Positions 1 through 8,399 of a stretch of DNA of 64,000 nt are shown here, piece by piece. The position numbers and the translations under genes were made by a program. The stretch's first letter is position 1. The number at the start of each line of letters is the position of its first letter. Source of the DNA: Aliikangiella coralliicola (GTDB lineage: Bacteria > Pseudomonadota > Gammaproteobacteria > Enterobacterales > Kangiellaceae); contig NZ_ML660163.1 in the NCBI RefSeq assembly GCF_007004725.1, positions 390,915-454,914 on the forward strand. Reading direction: 5' to 3'. Below the pieces are notes generated by a model. The model saw only the letters and a program-made list of their open reading frames with translations. It was not told the DNA's origin and did not search any database.

Positions 1-579
1 AAAATAAACATCTTCAAACCTGCCAACGGTTAACCCTTTATAGATAATAGGGTCGCCGACTTCAAAAGCAAACTCATCATCACTGTCTAAAGTGATATGA
101 ATGCCGGGTGTTCCGATTGGCGTTACCGGCGGACTTTCCAAACCGACAAATTCAGTGCGCGATTCATCTGAAGTTCCCGGTGATAATTCAATATAAGCGC
201 CCGATAAAATAGTATTCAGTCCAGATATTCCTGCCGCTCCAATACGAGGTTTAGCGACCCAGAAACTGGTATCTTCTTTGAGCAACTCTTCAGTATTTTT
301 GTCCAGCCTGGCAGTAACTTCAATACCTTTAAAATCATCAGTCAGCTTAAGATCAATCACTTCACCGATAGTAATATCACGGAGTTTAACTTTGGTTGAG
401 TTTATTTCTAAACCTTCCGCGGTTTCAAAGGTGATCATAATAGCCGGCCCCTGATTACTCCAGGTGTAATACACCATCCAAACGCCGATTAATAAAGCCG
501 CAATTGGAATAAACCAGATTTTTGAAACGTGTTTTACTGGTTTAATTTCGGCTTGTGGTATTTCTTCTTCGTCCAACAT
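1..579 (-). CDS. pqiB: PqiB, intermembrane MCE-domain protein (partial, C-terminus outside window)
   Basis: The reading frame is open from an ATG at 579 to the window edge, giving 193 codons of the N-terminal part. After a short acidic cytoplasmic start there is one membrane helix at about residues 20-40 (motif KIWFIPIAALLIGVW), followed by an MCE domain with the usual GLEINSTKVKLRDI and GAYIELSPG blocks. PqiB proteins form periplasm-spanning hexameric tubes that move lipid between inner and outer membrane. The gene lies directly downstream of two PqiA-type genes, the standard pqiABC order, so pqiC should follow outside the window. The start has a GAGAAA ribosome site just upstream. Identity to the PqiB/YebT family is clear; the MCE repeat number cannot be seen. 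Confidence 0.9.
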   Translation of the reverse strand, partial: MLDEEEIPQAEIKPVKHVSKIWFIPIAALLIGVWMVYYTWSNQGPAIMITFETAEGLEINSTKVKLRDITIGEVIDLKLTDDFKGIEVTARLDKNTEELLKEDTSFWVAKPRIGAAGISGLNTILSGAYIELSPGTSDESRTEFVGLESPPVTPIGTPGIHITLDSDDEFAFEVGDPIIYKGLTVGRFEDVYF

Positions 580-708
580 ATTTTTCTCAAAGCTTTTTGT
601 TTTCTTGGGCTAAATTGAATCCCGAACTATTTTACAGTTTAGACTTATCACTCGTTGAGCAATGATTATTCACTATTTACTCAATAAGTCGATTAACATT
701 AATTAGCT

Positions 709-1359
709 TTATTCTCGATTAAGTGGGTCCCAGATTAATCGAGAGTCAAATGTAATCGCGGCAATCATGGTAACAACCACCATGCCGCCAAAGGCGATAA
801 CCGCCGCTCCTGGATAAATACTCATCACATTTCCCATTTGAATTAACGCCACCAGAATTGCCACCACAAAAACATCAACCATAGACCATCGACCGATAAA
901 TTCGGTCATTCGATAAAGCTGATGGCTTTTTTCATGAGAGCGAATTTTCGATGTCGCCACACCAATACACAACCAGAACAGCGCAATAATTTTACCAATG
1001 GGAACTAATACGCTGGCAACAAAAATAACGATAGCAATAGGATAAGAACCGCTTTGCCACAACGAAATAACGCCTCCCAAAATCGTATTAGCTGTTTTTT
1101 GTCCAAGTACGTTCGTGTACATGATAGGTAATACATTAGCAGGAATGTACAATACAACGCTAGTAATCAACAAAGCAATTGTATTTTGTAAACTATGTTT
1201 AATTCTTGAATGTAACTTTGCGCCACAGGACTGACAACGAGAATGAATAAATTTGTTCAAAGTGAGGCAAACATGACAACCTTGCATATTTTTAAATGAC
1301 GCCGAAATATCATGCTTCGCATCACTCATTGGTTTGCTCACCGTTATTTCTGTTTTCAT
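709..1359 (-). CDS. pqiA: PqiA-domain inner-membrane protein, second half-size PqiA
   Basis: The product is 216 aa. It has an N-terminal zinc-ribbon (C28-x2-C31, C42-x2-C45) and about four membrane helices carrying the PqiA-family PANVLPIM and GRWSMVDVF motifs. It corresponds to one of the two repeats of the usual ~420-residue PqiA. It works with PqiB in transenvelope lipid handling as the inner-membrane partner. The start lies inside the end of the preceding PqiA-domain gene (38-nt overlap in another frame), so the pair is probably translationally coupled, and pqiB follows 129 nt downstream. The split into two genes is real rather than a sequencing frameshift artefact, because the second gene has its own zinc ribbon and initiation codon. 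The family call is firm; the exact lipid cargo is unknown. Confidence 0.85.
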   Translation of the reverse strand: MKTEITVSKPMSDAKHDISASFKNMQGCHVCLTLNKFIHSRCQSCGAKLHSRIKHSLQNTIALLITSVVLYIPANVLPIMYTNVLGQKTANTILGGVISLWQSGSYPIAIVIFVASVLVPIGKIIALFWLCIGVATSKIRSHEKSHQLYRMTEFIGRWSMVDVFVVAILVALIQMGNVMSIYPGAAVIAFGGMVVVTMIAAITFDSRLIWDPLNRE

Positions 1360-2020
1360 TCATTGCTTTTCTCTCACCGTCTCTAACCCATTGCCAAACC
1401 TGAAGCCTGTCAAGAAAAGTGACAGTCAGGGCCAAGCTTACTATAAATAAAGTATAGAAAATAAATGACGGTCCTAGCGCGACTTTTGCCAGAGACGCAA
1501 TTTTTATGAAGCTGACTAAAATACCCACCAAAAATATTTCCGCCATATTCCAGGGTAATAGAGCAAAAATAAACTTTAAAATTGGCTGTGTGTACGGCAA
1601 AGGCACCCTACTTTTCAACGAAATAAAAATATAGATAACCCCCAATAAAAATACGCCAGGAATTAATACGGTGGTTAAAAAAATTAAAACGGCGACGCTG
1701 CTATAATCAGCAGACACGACACTTTGAATACTTTCGAGCAGAGTTAACACTCGCTCAGTACCCTTTGCACTAAATGATAAAAATGGGAACGGCAGTGAAA
1801 ATATCAAAAAAATTAACGAAGTTAACGAGAATGCCAGTATTTTGCGTTTAGTATCGCGAAAGTTTCGCGTTAATACGTAACCACATCTGGGACAAGATGC
1901 TTTATGTCCAACTGACAATGGCGGTAACGAAACCAACAAATCACACTCGTGACAAGCAATTATTTGCTGTGCTCCGGGGTGCTTCCCCGAATGATGTGAC
2001 AGGCTTTCATCTACCGCCAT
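1322..2020 (-). CDS. pqiA: PqiA-domain inner-membrane protein, first half-size PqiA
   Basis: The product is 232 aa. A cytoplasmic zinc ribbon (C23-x2-C26 and C43-x2-C46) precedes about four hydrophobic helices, including the PqiA-like LPWNMAEIFLVGIL segment. It is the promoter-proximal gene of a pqiA'-pqiA''-pqiB run on the minus strand and matches the N-terminal repeat of full-length PqiA. The ATG at 2020 follows a GGGAAA-type ribosome site. Family knowledge: PqiA proteins anchor PqiB in the inner membrane and are often induced by membrane or redox stress. Odd feature: the two repeats, normally fused, sit here in separate overlapping frames. Confidence 0.85.
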   Translation of the reverse strand: MAVDESLSHHSGKHPGAQQIIACHECDLLVSLPPLSVGHKASCPRCGYVLTRNFRDTKRKILAFSLTSLIFLIFSLPFPFLSFSAKGTERVLTLLESIQSVVSADYSSVAVLIFLTTVLIPGVFLLGVIYIFISLKSRVPLPYTQPILKFIFALLPWNMAEIFLVGILVSFIKIASLAKVALGPSFIFYTLFIVSLALTVTFLDRLQVWQWVRDGERKAMNENRNNGEQTNE

Positions 2021-2664
2021 TTGGAAATGTTTCCCTATTAATTTCTATGCTAACGCTTGCACTTTAAAATTCAACACAAGGTTTTATTAATTCAGGGAAG
2101 TAGACTAACGTCCCCTACATTATGAGAATACGAAATAATTCAATCGATTACAAACTCAATAGTACAACCATTCCTTAGCAAACCAGATAGCTCAGTCGCA
2201 AGCAGACTATCAATTAGAGGCGCCTACACACGGCCGATCATTACCATCTAGTTCCTTTTTCATCACGCCTTATGTCCCTAGCTCCTCTTCGGTAACAGTA
2301 GCGATTTATGGCTCTATACCCACTGGTATGTCGCGCTGACCTAGTAGCCCATAATCATCGACGGAAAAATTTGAGGCGATGGCTGGGCGGATTAGTTGCG
2401 TATTGTCACCTACAGTCAAGGAGTCGCCAACGGTCTGACTTGCCTGATTTCGCCCTATGCTACATCTAACTTTGCGATTTGTCATTTACCAAATAAAAAA
2501 ATCTGTTATCGTCACTTCGCCGAAACAAAAAAAGACAGACATAAACAGGCAACCATTCGCTAAAAAACGAATGCTTAAATAACTCAATGGCGAACGATTA
2601 CTTATCCTGAAAATTACAAACTAAAAAACAAATTAAAACGATAAATGAAAAACAATCAGGATCA
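2021..2664. other. Intergenic region between pqi genes and PNGase F-like gene; no gene seen
   Basis: No credible coding region. The middle part (about 2180-2480) looks richer in G+C than the flanks and has no long frame; one minus-strand stretch of about 55 codons is open there but has no start or recognisable motif. A 13-nt string at 2186-2198 matches the conserved D-arm portion of bacterial tRNAs, without the rest of a tRNA. A small inverted repeat (CATTCG/CGAATG) lies at 2554-2573. Divergent promoters for the genes on both sides must be here. Confidence 0.5.
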
Positions 2665-4815
2665 ATGATGAAAAAATTTATACAATTAATCTTCAGAAAT
2701 GGCCTTCCCTGGCTATTTTTTTTCGCAAGCTTTCAGAACTTTGTTCAGGCAAAAGACGGAGACAAAATCCTCATACCGGCTCAACAAAATCTCCAATGGC
2801 TAACCAATACCGGAAACTCAAAAGGCGCCCATGATCAACTCGTCAACTTTCCCACAGATGATAAAAGTTATCGTAGTATCATAATGCACCTCAACCTGGG
2901 ATGTGCAGACAATGGCTGTAACGATTGGGACTATTTCGCCAGAATAGAAGCGTGGATTCCCAAAGTAGAAAGCCCGCTGAATTTCGAAGACTACGAGATT
3001 TATGAACTTGGCAGAATAATAACGCCGTACGCAGGTTATATGAGCCGAGGATTGAAAGGGTTTGATAATAACTGGCAGGCAAACTATCAATTTGATGTGA
3101 CTGATTTCACTCCAATTCTCAAGGGCGATGTCAAAATCAGGGCTTTTTATGGTGGCTGGAAAGACCCTGCACGTAATACCGGATTTAAAGTTTCCGTCAA
3201 TTTCGAATTGACCGAAGGAACACCGCCCAGAGATGTCACCTCACTCAATCATGTTTATTTTGGGCGTGATGGAAGATGGCGATATAAAGATTCAAACACC
3301 ATGGAATCCCTTTACCTCACACCAAAAACCCTTGACCTGAGTAACGCCGACAGCGCCGAATTTTTGCTTAATATTACCGGCCATGGGCACGCTTTGGGCG
3401 CAGAGGGGCGACTTTGTGGAGAGTTTTGTTCCCGTGAATATTATCTAAATGTTGACCAACAAATTGTGGCACAAAATGAAATTCCATTAAAAGATTGCGG
3501 TCTAACACCTGTCTATCCTCAAGCTGGAACCTGGATTTTAAGTCGGGCAAACTGGTGCCCGGGAGAAGCGGTTTATCCTGAGCGTATGAAGGTTCCTCTG
3601 CCTAGCAAAAAGCAGTCTGTTTTAATCGACCTCGATATGGAGGATTTTACCTGGCGTCCCGGCCCTTTTGGCAAACAGCCGCCTTACTACAACATTAGCG
3701 CAGTTGTTGTTGGTTATGGCGCCCCCAACTTCGATAACGACGCTACCCTGTTAGCGATAAAAAGTCCGAACAAACTTGCCCAGTATCGAGATAATATCAG
3801 CTGTGGCGGCGCAGTCATTGAAATTCGCAATTCGGGTTCTCAACCACTGACTCATTTGGCGATTGAGTATGGTGTAATTGGTGGACGCTCGGTCAAATAT
3901 CAATGGCAAGGCCATGTAGATTCCCAGCAAGTTAGTGAGATTACTTTGCCGGAATTTAACTGGGGCACCTGGGAAGGAGAAAACCGTTTTTTCGTTAACA
4001 TCACTTTACCTAATGGGCAGGTAGACGAATGGGAAAAAGACAACCGGCTAACGAGCCAATTTGATAAACCGATCCGTATTAATGAAAAAAGTTATTTTAC
4101 TATCACAACCAATAAAGTTGCGTCAGAAAATAGCTATGAAATTCGAAGCGCCAGTGGTGAAAAAATTATCGGCAACAATCAACTTGATAATCAGACTCTT
4201 TACGAAGAACCTTTGGACAACTTGGCCGCAGGCTGTTACACGGCAACCATTAACGATAAAACCAACTTCGGTAATGGAAATGCAATCTGGGTTGGCAATG
4301 GTTTGTCCTGGCCATTTACCGACGCTAGAACAGGCAGAGGAACTGCCAGTTTATCTTATCAAGATGAGAATCAACACTTAGTTATTCAAAAAGCGATACA
4401 AGCTGACTTTGGCACTCAAATTAACATTCCTTTTACTAAAGGTTTCACCTTAGGTCACTGTAATGAAACCACTTGGCGGTCAGATAAAACTTATGCCAAT
4501 GCGGGAGAATTAGTTTCTTTCAAAGGTAAAGTTTATCGGTCTCGACGATGGACTCATGGTTTCTCACCTGACCAAAGCGGTCCCTGGGATCCCTGGGAGA
4601 ATTTAGGCGACTGTACTGCTGATCCGCGTCCAATTGATATAACTCCACCTTATTGTGGTTATCCAGCCTGGCAAAAAAATAAAGTCTATGCTGCGGTTGA
4701 TACCCATGTAGAATTTTCAGGAAAGGTGTATCGTTCTCGTTATTGGTCACAGGGCTTTTCGCCTGACGAAAGCGGCCCCTGGGATCCGTGGGCTTTTGTC
4801 AGAAAATGTGAGTAA
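2665..4815 (+). CDS. Secreted PNGase F-like glycoamidase with two C-terminal CBM5/12-type modules
   Basis: The 716-aa product has an N-terminal signal peptide of about 29 residues. Residues ~70-360 carry peptide-N-glycosidase F family features: the CxxxxCNDWDYF block (C80, C85, D89; D89 probably corresponds to the catalytic WD aspartate of PNGase F), ITPYAGY, FDVTDFTPILKGDVKIRAFY and a VNFELTEGTPPRDV junction between the two eight-stranded lobes. A CARDB-like beta domain follows at ~375-470. Two near-identical repeats at ~599-650 and ~666-716 (W…Y…V.F.GKVYRSR.W..GFSPD.SGPWDPW) look like chitin/cellulose-binding CBM5/12 modules. Expected role: extracellular removal of N-glycans from glycoproteins, held on a polysaccharide surface. 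The ATG follows an AGGATCA ribosome site. The family call is strong; activity is inferred. Confidence 0.82.
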   Translation: MMKKFIQLIFRNGLPWLFFFASFQNFVQAKDGDKILIPAQQNLQWLTNTGNSKGAHDQLVNFPTDDKSYRSIIMHLNLGCADNGCNDWDYFARIEAWIPKVESPLNFEDYEIYELGRIITPYAGYMSRGLKGFDNNWQANYQFDVTDFTPILKGDVKIRAFYGGWKDPARNTGFKVSVNFELTEGTPPRDVTSLNHVYFGRDGRWRYKDSNTMESLYLTPKTLDLSNADSAEFLLNITGHGHALGAEGRLCGEFCSREYYLNVDQQIVAQNEIPLKDCGLTPVYPQAGTWILSRANWCPGEAVYPERMKVPLPSKKQSVLIDLDMEDFTWRPGPFGKQPPYYNISAVVVGYGAPNFDNDATLLAIKSPNKLAQYRDNISCGGAVIEIRNSGSQPLTHLAIEYGVIGGRSVKYQWQGHVDSQQVSEITLPEFNWGTWEGENRFFVNITLPNGQVDEWEKDNRLTSQFDKPIRINEKSYFTITTNKVASENSYEIRSASGEKIIGNNQLDNQTLYEEPLDNLAAGCYTATINDKTNFGNGNAIWVGNGLSWPFTDARTGRGTASLSYQDENQHLVIQKAIQADFGTQINIPFTKGFTLGHCNETTWRSDKTYANAGELVSFKGKVYRSRRWTHGFSPDQSGPWDPWENLGDCTADPRPIDITPPYCGYPAWQKNKVYAAVDTHVEFSGKVYRSRYWSQGFSPDESGPWDPWAFVRKCE

Positions 4816-4852
4816 CGAAATTATCCAATCGCTTTATTGAAAAAGCGTAAAT

Positions 4853-4884
4853 AAAAAAATGCGCCTGTCCGCTGGCGCATTTTT
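4853..4884. terminator. Bidirectional hairpin terminator between convergent genes
   Basis: An A-run plus TGCGCC, an 8-nt loop, then GGCGCA and a T-run form a perfect stem that reads as a Rho-independent terminator in both directions. It sits between the convergent genes ending at 4815 and 4931. Confidence 0.85.
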
Positions 4885-4930
4885 CAAGTCATAACTCCAT
4901 TGATGATACAGTTATTCCTTTAGGGCACTG

Positions 4931-6058
4931 TTATTCCATTAATGTAGATATATCAATTTTAAAACGCTGAGCAATCGTTTCAAGTGCATTTTGTTCAATT
5001 GCAGACATGTCAATTTTTAGCTGTTTAAAACCGCCAGAGTCAGGCATTGCTTTAACTCTCACATGACCGTTATGTAATAAAATTTGCGCACCTTTTTGGC
5101 CGAACAAACCGTCATTGTCTTCGATTAAGATCCCCTGGTATCCAAGCTTGCTAGGAATAAAATCTAGCATATTTTCTTGAATCGAAACGGAATGTTGTTT
5201 GCTCTTGCCAAGTGCTTTCATTTGATTTGAAAGAACACCCGAATTCAGTTGATTAAACTCCTTCAATGACATAGTCGGATTTTTTCGTCCAGAGTATATC
5301 AGTAATGTGATTTTTGAAGCTTCCTCTCCAGACACGATTGAGTCCCCTTCTTTAGCTACTTGAGCAGACCTCATCCAACCAGCAATATTAGCTGCGCCGG
5401 TATTCTGTGATTGACTGGCACTATTCGTTTTAAAAAAACCACAGAAAAGTGTATAGATACCACGATTTGCATTTCGAGGGTCGGTGATAAGATTACCGCT
5501 ATTGTCTTTATTGGTGGCACTGGTTTGACCCGGTTTATGAGACCAACGATTGTTCGAATCTCGCCGATACCAATGATAATCTCTGCCAGGTGCGACAACT
5601 AACGCTAGCAAAGTATCCCGTTTATTTGAGCTGCTGAAATAACTGGTCTCACTAATACCTGAATCTCCCTTTGCACCAGCTGCAACTGCGGTGCAAGACC
5701 AGGGATCGTCAGAAAACGTTGGTGACCCTGAAGCATATCCCGGCTGCGCAAAATTATTCGTCGCTTTGTTCGCTGAATAGTTATAACAATTGTTCTTAGG
5801 ACGCCTGGAGCTGGAATTCCAGAAAGCATTCGCGTAGTGAGGGATGTAACTCACATTCGATAAACAATCCAGATAAGCACTCTTCTCTGGGTAGCACCAG
5901 TCAGGTGCTCTGAAGTTATGCGCCATGCAATGGTCTAATGCAGCTCTTTCTTGTTGGCAAGCCTCTGCTGCTTTAACGTCGGAAAAAGTTGCCATCCCTA
6001 AAAGCACTGAGAAAGCAGATGAGGCAAAAATATTGCGCGTTTTTATTAACATTTTCAT
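4931..6058 (-). CDS. Secreted protein with N-terminal twin CX9C motif and an uncharacterised core
   Basis: 375 aa with a signal peptide cleaved near residue 30 (VKA-AEA). The mature N-terminus has a twin CX9C pattern, C34-x9-C44 and C55-x9-C65, with a 10-residue link. This is the signature of CHCH hairpins, best known in mitochondrial intermembrane-space proteins. The core (about residues 85-230) has conserved-looking blocks NNCYNY, FAQPGYASG, APGRDYHWYRRD, WSHKPGQTSATN and DPRNANRGIYTLFCGFF. I associate such blocks with uncharacterised bacterial secreted proteins and possibly a cysteine-hydrolase-like fold, but cannot assign a function. The C-terminal third (~250-375) has no recognised domain. 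The gene is divergent from the secreted lectin-like gene at 6495 and shares a regulatory interval with it. No enzyme activity is claimed. Confidence 0.6.
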   Translation of the reverse strand: MKMLIKTRNIFASSAFSVLLGMATFSDVKAAEACQQERAALDHCMAHNFRAPDWCYPEKSAYLDCLSNVSYIPHYANAFWNSSSRRPKNNCYNYSANKATNNFAQPGYASGSPTFSDDPWSCTAVAAGAKGDSGISETSYFSSSNKRDTLLALVVAPGRDYHWYRRDSNNRWSHKPGQTSATNKDNSGNLITDPRNANRGIYTLFCGFFKTNSASQSQNTGAANIAGWMRSAQVAKEGDSIVSGEEASKITLLIYSGRKNPTMSLKEFNQLNSGVLSNQMKALGKSKQHSVSIQENMLDFIPSKLGYQGILIEDNDGLFGQKGAQILLHNGHVRVKAMPDSGGFKQLKIDMSAIEQNALETIAQRFKIDISTLME

Positions 6059-6273
6059 AGTTTGATAGTTCCTCTAAATTTTTTGAAAAAACGTGCTTTC
6101 TCCATATCGACCAGCTTTACTCAACCTCACTGCTCTCATAAAAAACGACGATTAATTTCTCAATGAGAGATAAGAGATTTTTCAACTAATTCATTATTAT
6201 CAACATGAATAATGTTGGACATTGACCTTGCCACAAATGCGTTCGAAAAAAATATTATTTTCATGAGTTTTTT

Positions 6274-6290
6274 CTTAAGAATTTCTTAAG
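6274..6290. promoter_or_regulatory. PmrA/BasR-type response-regulator box (CTTAAG-N5-CTTAAG)
   Basis: Within the 436-nt divergent interval 6059-6494, two CTTAAG hexamers are spaced by AATTT, part of an 11-nt direct repeat TTTCTTAAGAA/TTTCTTAAGGT. This fits the YTTAAK-N5-YTTAAK consensus of OmpR-family PmrA/QseB regulators. Because CTTAAG is self-complementary the site could serve either flanking gene. Regulation of either gene is inference. Confidence 0.5.
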
Positions 6291-6494
6291 GTGAGTCAGT
6301 ATTAAGTTAAATTGAGATAATCGTTGAGACAATTCTTAAAGAAAAAATCTGCTTCAAAAAATCTACAGAAAGGGCGACGATAATTAACAATTCTGTCACC
6401 TGATATAAATACAATGGGCATCCCTTCAAGAAGCACTAATTAGTATGTTGTTTAGTTTGAAGTTTATTCACTACTTAACAAAGGTAAATAAACG

Positions 6495-7091
6495 ATGAAA
6501 AATATATCACTACTTATTGTTGGCTCTCTTTTTTCAGTATCAGCATTATCCAACGAAGTTATTGCATCTAATAGCGGTAGCATTTTTGACCCGGAAACTT
6601 CAACTTATGTTTTAGATTCAGATCTCGATTCATTTCCAGATAAAACGGAAATCATCGGCGGGACTAATCCTTTAGATGGTCAGGATTACCCTGGTGCAGA
6701 GGAAGCTCTGGCGCTCGAAACTCAAGGTAATGACATCAATATATTTCCTGGCACAAGTTGTCGTAGTGGTTTTCGGTTAGCCGGAGCTCGTCTCTGCATA
6801 TCAACCACCACTCAAAACGCAACGCGCTACGATACAGCCCAGGCAAGATGTCGAGCCAAACTCTCTCATGTGGCTTCTTATGAAGACCTGTTTTACTTGT
6901 ATCTGTATAGCTCACTTGACGCGTCATACAATCCGAACGGAAAATGGATTGGCAATATGATCGATGATGACGATGCCTTTGTTGGCAACAGAACGATTTC
7001 TTACAACAATGACCCTGACATCTGGAACTTTGAAGGTCATGCCAACAAGAGCAATAGTCGTGCTTACTGGTGTGCACACGACAAACTATAA
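6495..7091 (+). CDS. Secreted acidic-loop / C-type-lectin-like protein
   Basis: 198 aa with a signal peptide (cleavage near residue 19, LSN). Residues ~40-65 hold a DSDLDSFPDKTEIIGGTNP segment, the D-x-D-x-D-G/S pattern of thrombospondin type-3 calcium loops, commonly an extracellular spacer. The remainder has four cysteines and a pattern GFRLAG.RLC…A…RC.A….SYEDL…NGKWIGN…DDDAFVGN…WNFEG…YWCAHD. This resembles a lectin-like or formylglycine-enzyme-like beta fold seen in bacterial surface proteins, but no catalytic set is evident. Divergent from the twin CX9C gene. It is likely a calcium-stabilised secreted binding protein; the exact family is unknown. Confidence 0.55.
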   Translation: MKNISLLIVGSLFSVSALSNEVIASNSGSIFDPETSTYVLDSDLDSFPDKTEIIGGTNPLDGQDYPGAEEALALETQGNDINIFPGTSCRSGFRLAGARLCISTTTQNATRYDTAQARCRAKLSHVASYEDLFYLYLYSSLDASYNPNGKWIGNMIDDDDAFVGNRTISYNNDPDIWNFEGHANKSNSRAYWCAHDKL

Positions 7092-7129
7092 CAGCCTCGG
7101 TTAGCGTATTTGGAATTGATATTTATCAG

Positions 7130-7160
7130 CTGGACTACAGTTTGTTTTTTTGTAGTCCAG
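7130..7160. terminator. 10-bp hairpin between convergent genes
   Basis: CTGGACTACA and TGTAGTCCAG form a perfect 10-bp stem with an 11-nt T-rich loop, between the ends of the plus-strand gene at 7091 and trpS at 7183. No T-run follows the stem on either strand, so intrinsic termination is weaker than for the other hairpins. Confidence 0.55.
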
Positions 7161-7182
7161 TGTTAACTATTGCAGACACTCA

Positions 7183-8199
7183 CTAAACTTTCTTAAACGG
7201 GCTAATTCCAACAGCCTTCTTGACTTTTTCCAGTAGCGGCGCACTCAAATCTCGAGCCTTTTCCGCACCTGATTTCAAGGCTAATTCAATGCCCTCAGGA
7301 TTCTCCACAATCTCTTGATATCTCATTCTGGGCTCTTTCAATATGCCATTAATTAATTCAAATAACTCCGCCTTTGCTTCACCCCAGGCAATCCCATTTT
7401 CAAATTTCTGCCTCATTTCCGCGGTTTGATCTGGTGTAGCAAATGCTTGCCAAATCTGAAACACGGTAGAACTATCAGGGTCTTTAGGCTCTCCTGGTTC
7501 CAGAAGATTAGTTTTTATTTTATTAATGGTTTTTCTTAATTTTTTTTCACCCAGGAAAATTGGGATGGTATTGTTATAGCTCTTGCTCATTTTTCGGCCG
7601 TCAAGACCGTTAAGGATTGGCGTCGAACTATCAATGCTAACTTCTGGTAACACAAACAATTCTTCATAAATATGATTAAATCTTCCTGCGATATCCCTCG
7701 CCATTTCCACATGCTGGATCTGATCTTTGCCAACCGGCACCTTGTTGGCATTAAACATAATAATATCCGCTGACATAAGTACCGGGTAGGAATAAATTCC
7801 CATTGTAATGGCTGCATCGGGGTCGTTGTTGCTTTCCAGATTAGCGTCAACGGCTGCTTTATAAGCGTGGGCCCTGTTTAATAACCCTTTTGCCGCAACA
7901 CAATTAAGGATCCAACAAAGTTCGGAAATTTCAGGAACATCGGATTGACGGTAGAAAACAGAATTATCAGTGTTAATCCCTAAAGCAAGCCAGGTTGCCG
8001 CGATAGCAAGCGAGGAATTATATACAGTTTTAGGAGACTGGCACTTAATCAGGGCGTGTAAATCAGCCATGAAGAAAAATGACTCCTTGCTGTTGTCATT
8101 TGACGCCTCAATTCCGGGCCTGATCGCACCAACATAATTACCTATATGGGGTTCGCCTGTACACGTGATGCCCGTTAATACTCTATCTTTCTTTTCCAT
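7183..8199 (-). CDS. trpS: Tryptophanyl-tRNA synthetase
   Basis: 338 aa class I aminoacyl-tRNA synthetase, charging tRNA-Trp in the cytoplasm. The HIGH-equivalent is PHIG at residues 17-20 within TGEPHIGNY, and the KMSKS loop is exact at 203-207. The TrpRS blocks YPVLMSADI, VPVGKDQIQH and RDIAGRFN are all present. The N-terminus (RVLTGITCTG) matches the longer proteobacterial subtype seen in Coxiella/Legionella-like bacteria rather than E. coli TrpS (FSGAQPSG). Length is normal. The gene follows the DAHP synthase gene on the same strand with a 200-nt gap that contains a TTGACA (8290-8295, minus-strand sense) but no clear -10, so co-transcription is uncertain. Confidence 0.95.
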   Translation of the reverse strand: MEKKDRVLTGITCTGEPHIGNYVGAIRPGIEASNDNSKESFFFMADLHALIKCQSPKTVYNSSLAIAATWLALGINTDNSVFYRQSDVPEISELCWILNCVAAKGLLNRAHAYKAAVDANLESNNDPDAAITMGIYSYPVLMSADIIMFNANKVPVGKDQIQHVEMARDIAGRFNHIYEELFVLPEVSIDSSTPILNGLDGRKMSKSYNNTIPIFLGEKKLRKTINKIKTNLLEPGEPKDPDSSTVFQIWQAFATPDQTAEMRQKFENGIAWGEAKAELFELINGILKEPRMRYQEIVENPEGIELALKSGAEKARDLSAPLLEKVKKAVGISPFKKV

Positions 8200-8399
8200 T
8201 GCCTAACTCGTTATTTGATTCAATGCCCGCCAAAATGAGGGTTGAATTGAACCTAATAAAGGGCTTAATTGCAAGTGCAAACTTATAAAGTTGTCAAATG
8301 TACTATATTTTCTTAATCACGCCAGTCTTAATCGTGCCGGCTCTCTTCAGTTATTAGCGACAATTCAATCAAACGAATTTTAGGCGACGCTCAAACCAA

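Noticed and set aside
4061-4381. 106-codon frame inside the PNGase F-like gene
   Set aside because: Out-of-frame shadow with no ribosome site; the main frame is clearly coding.
4931-6058. Assignment as a cysteine peptidase from the NNCYNY block
   Set aside because: No confident His/Asn partner set can be named from sequence alone.
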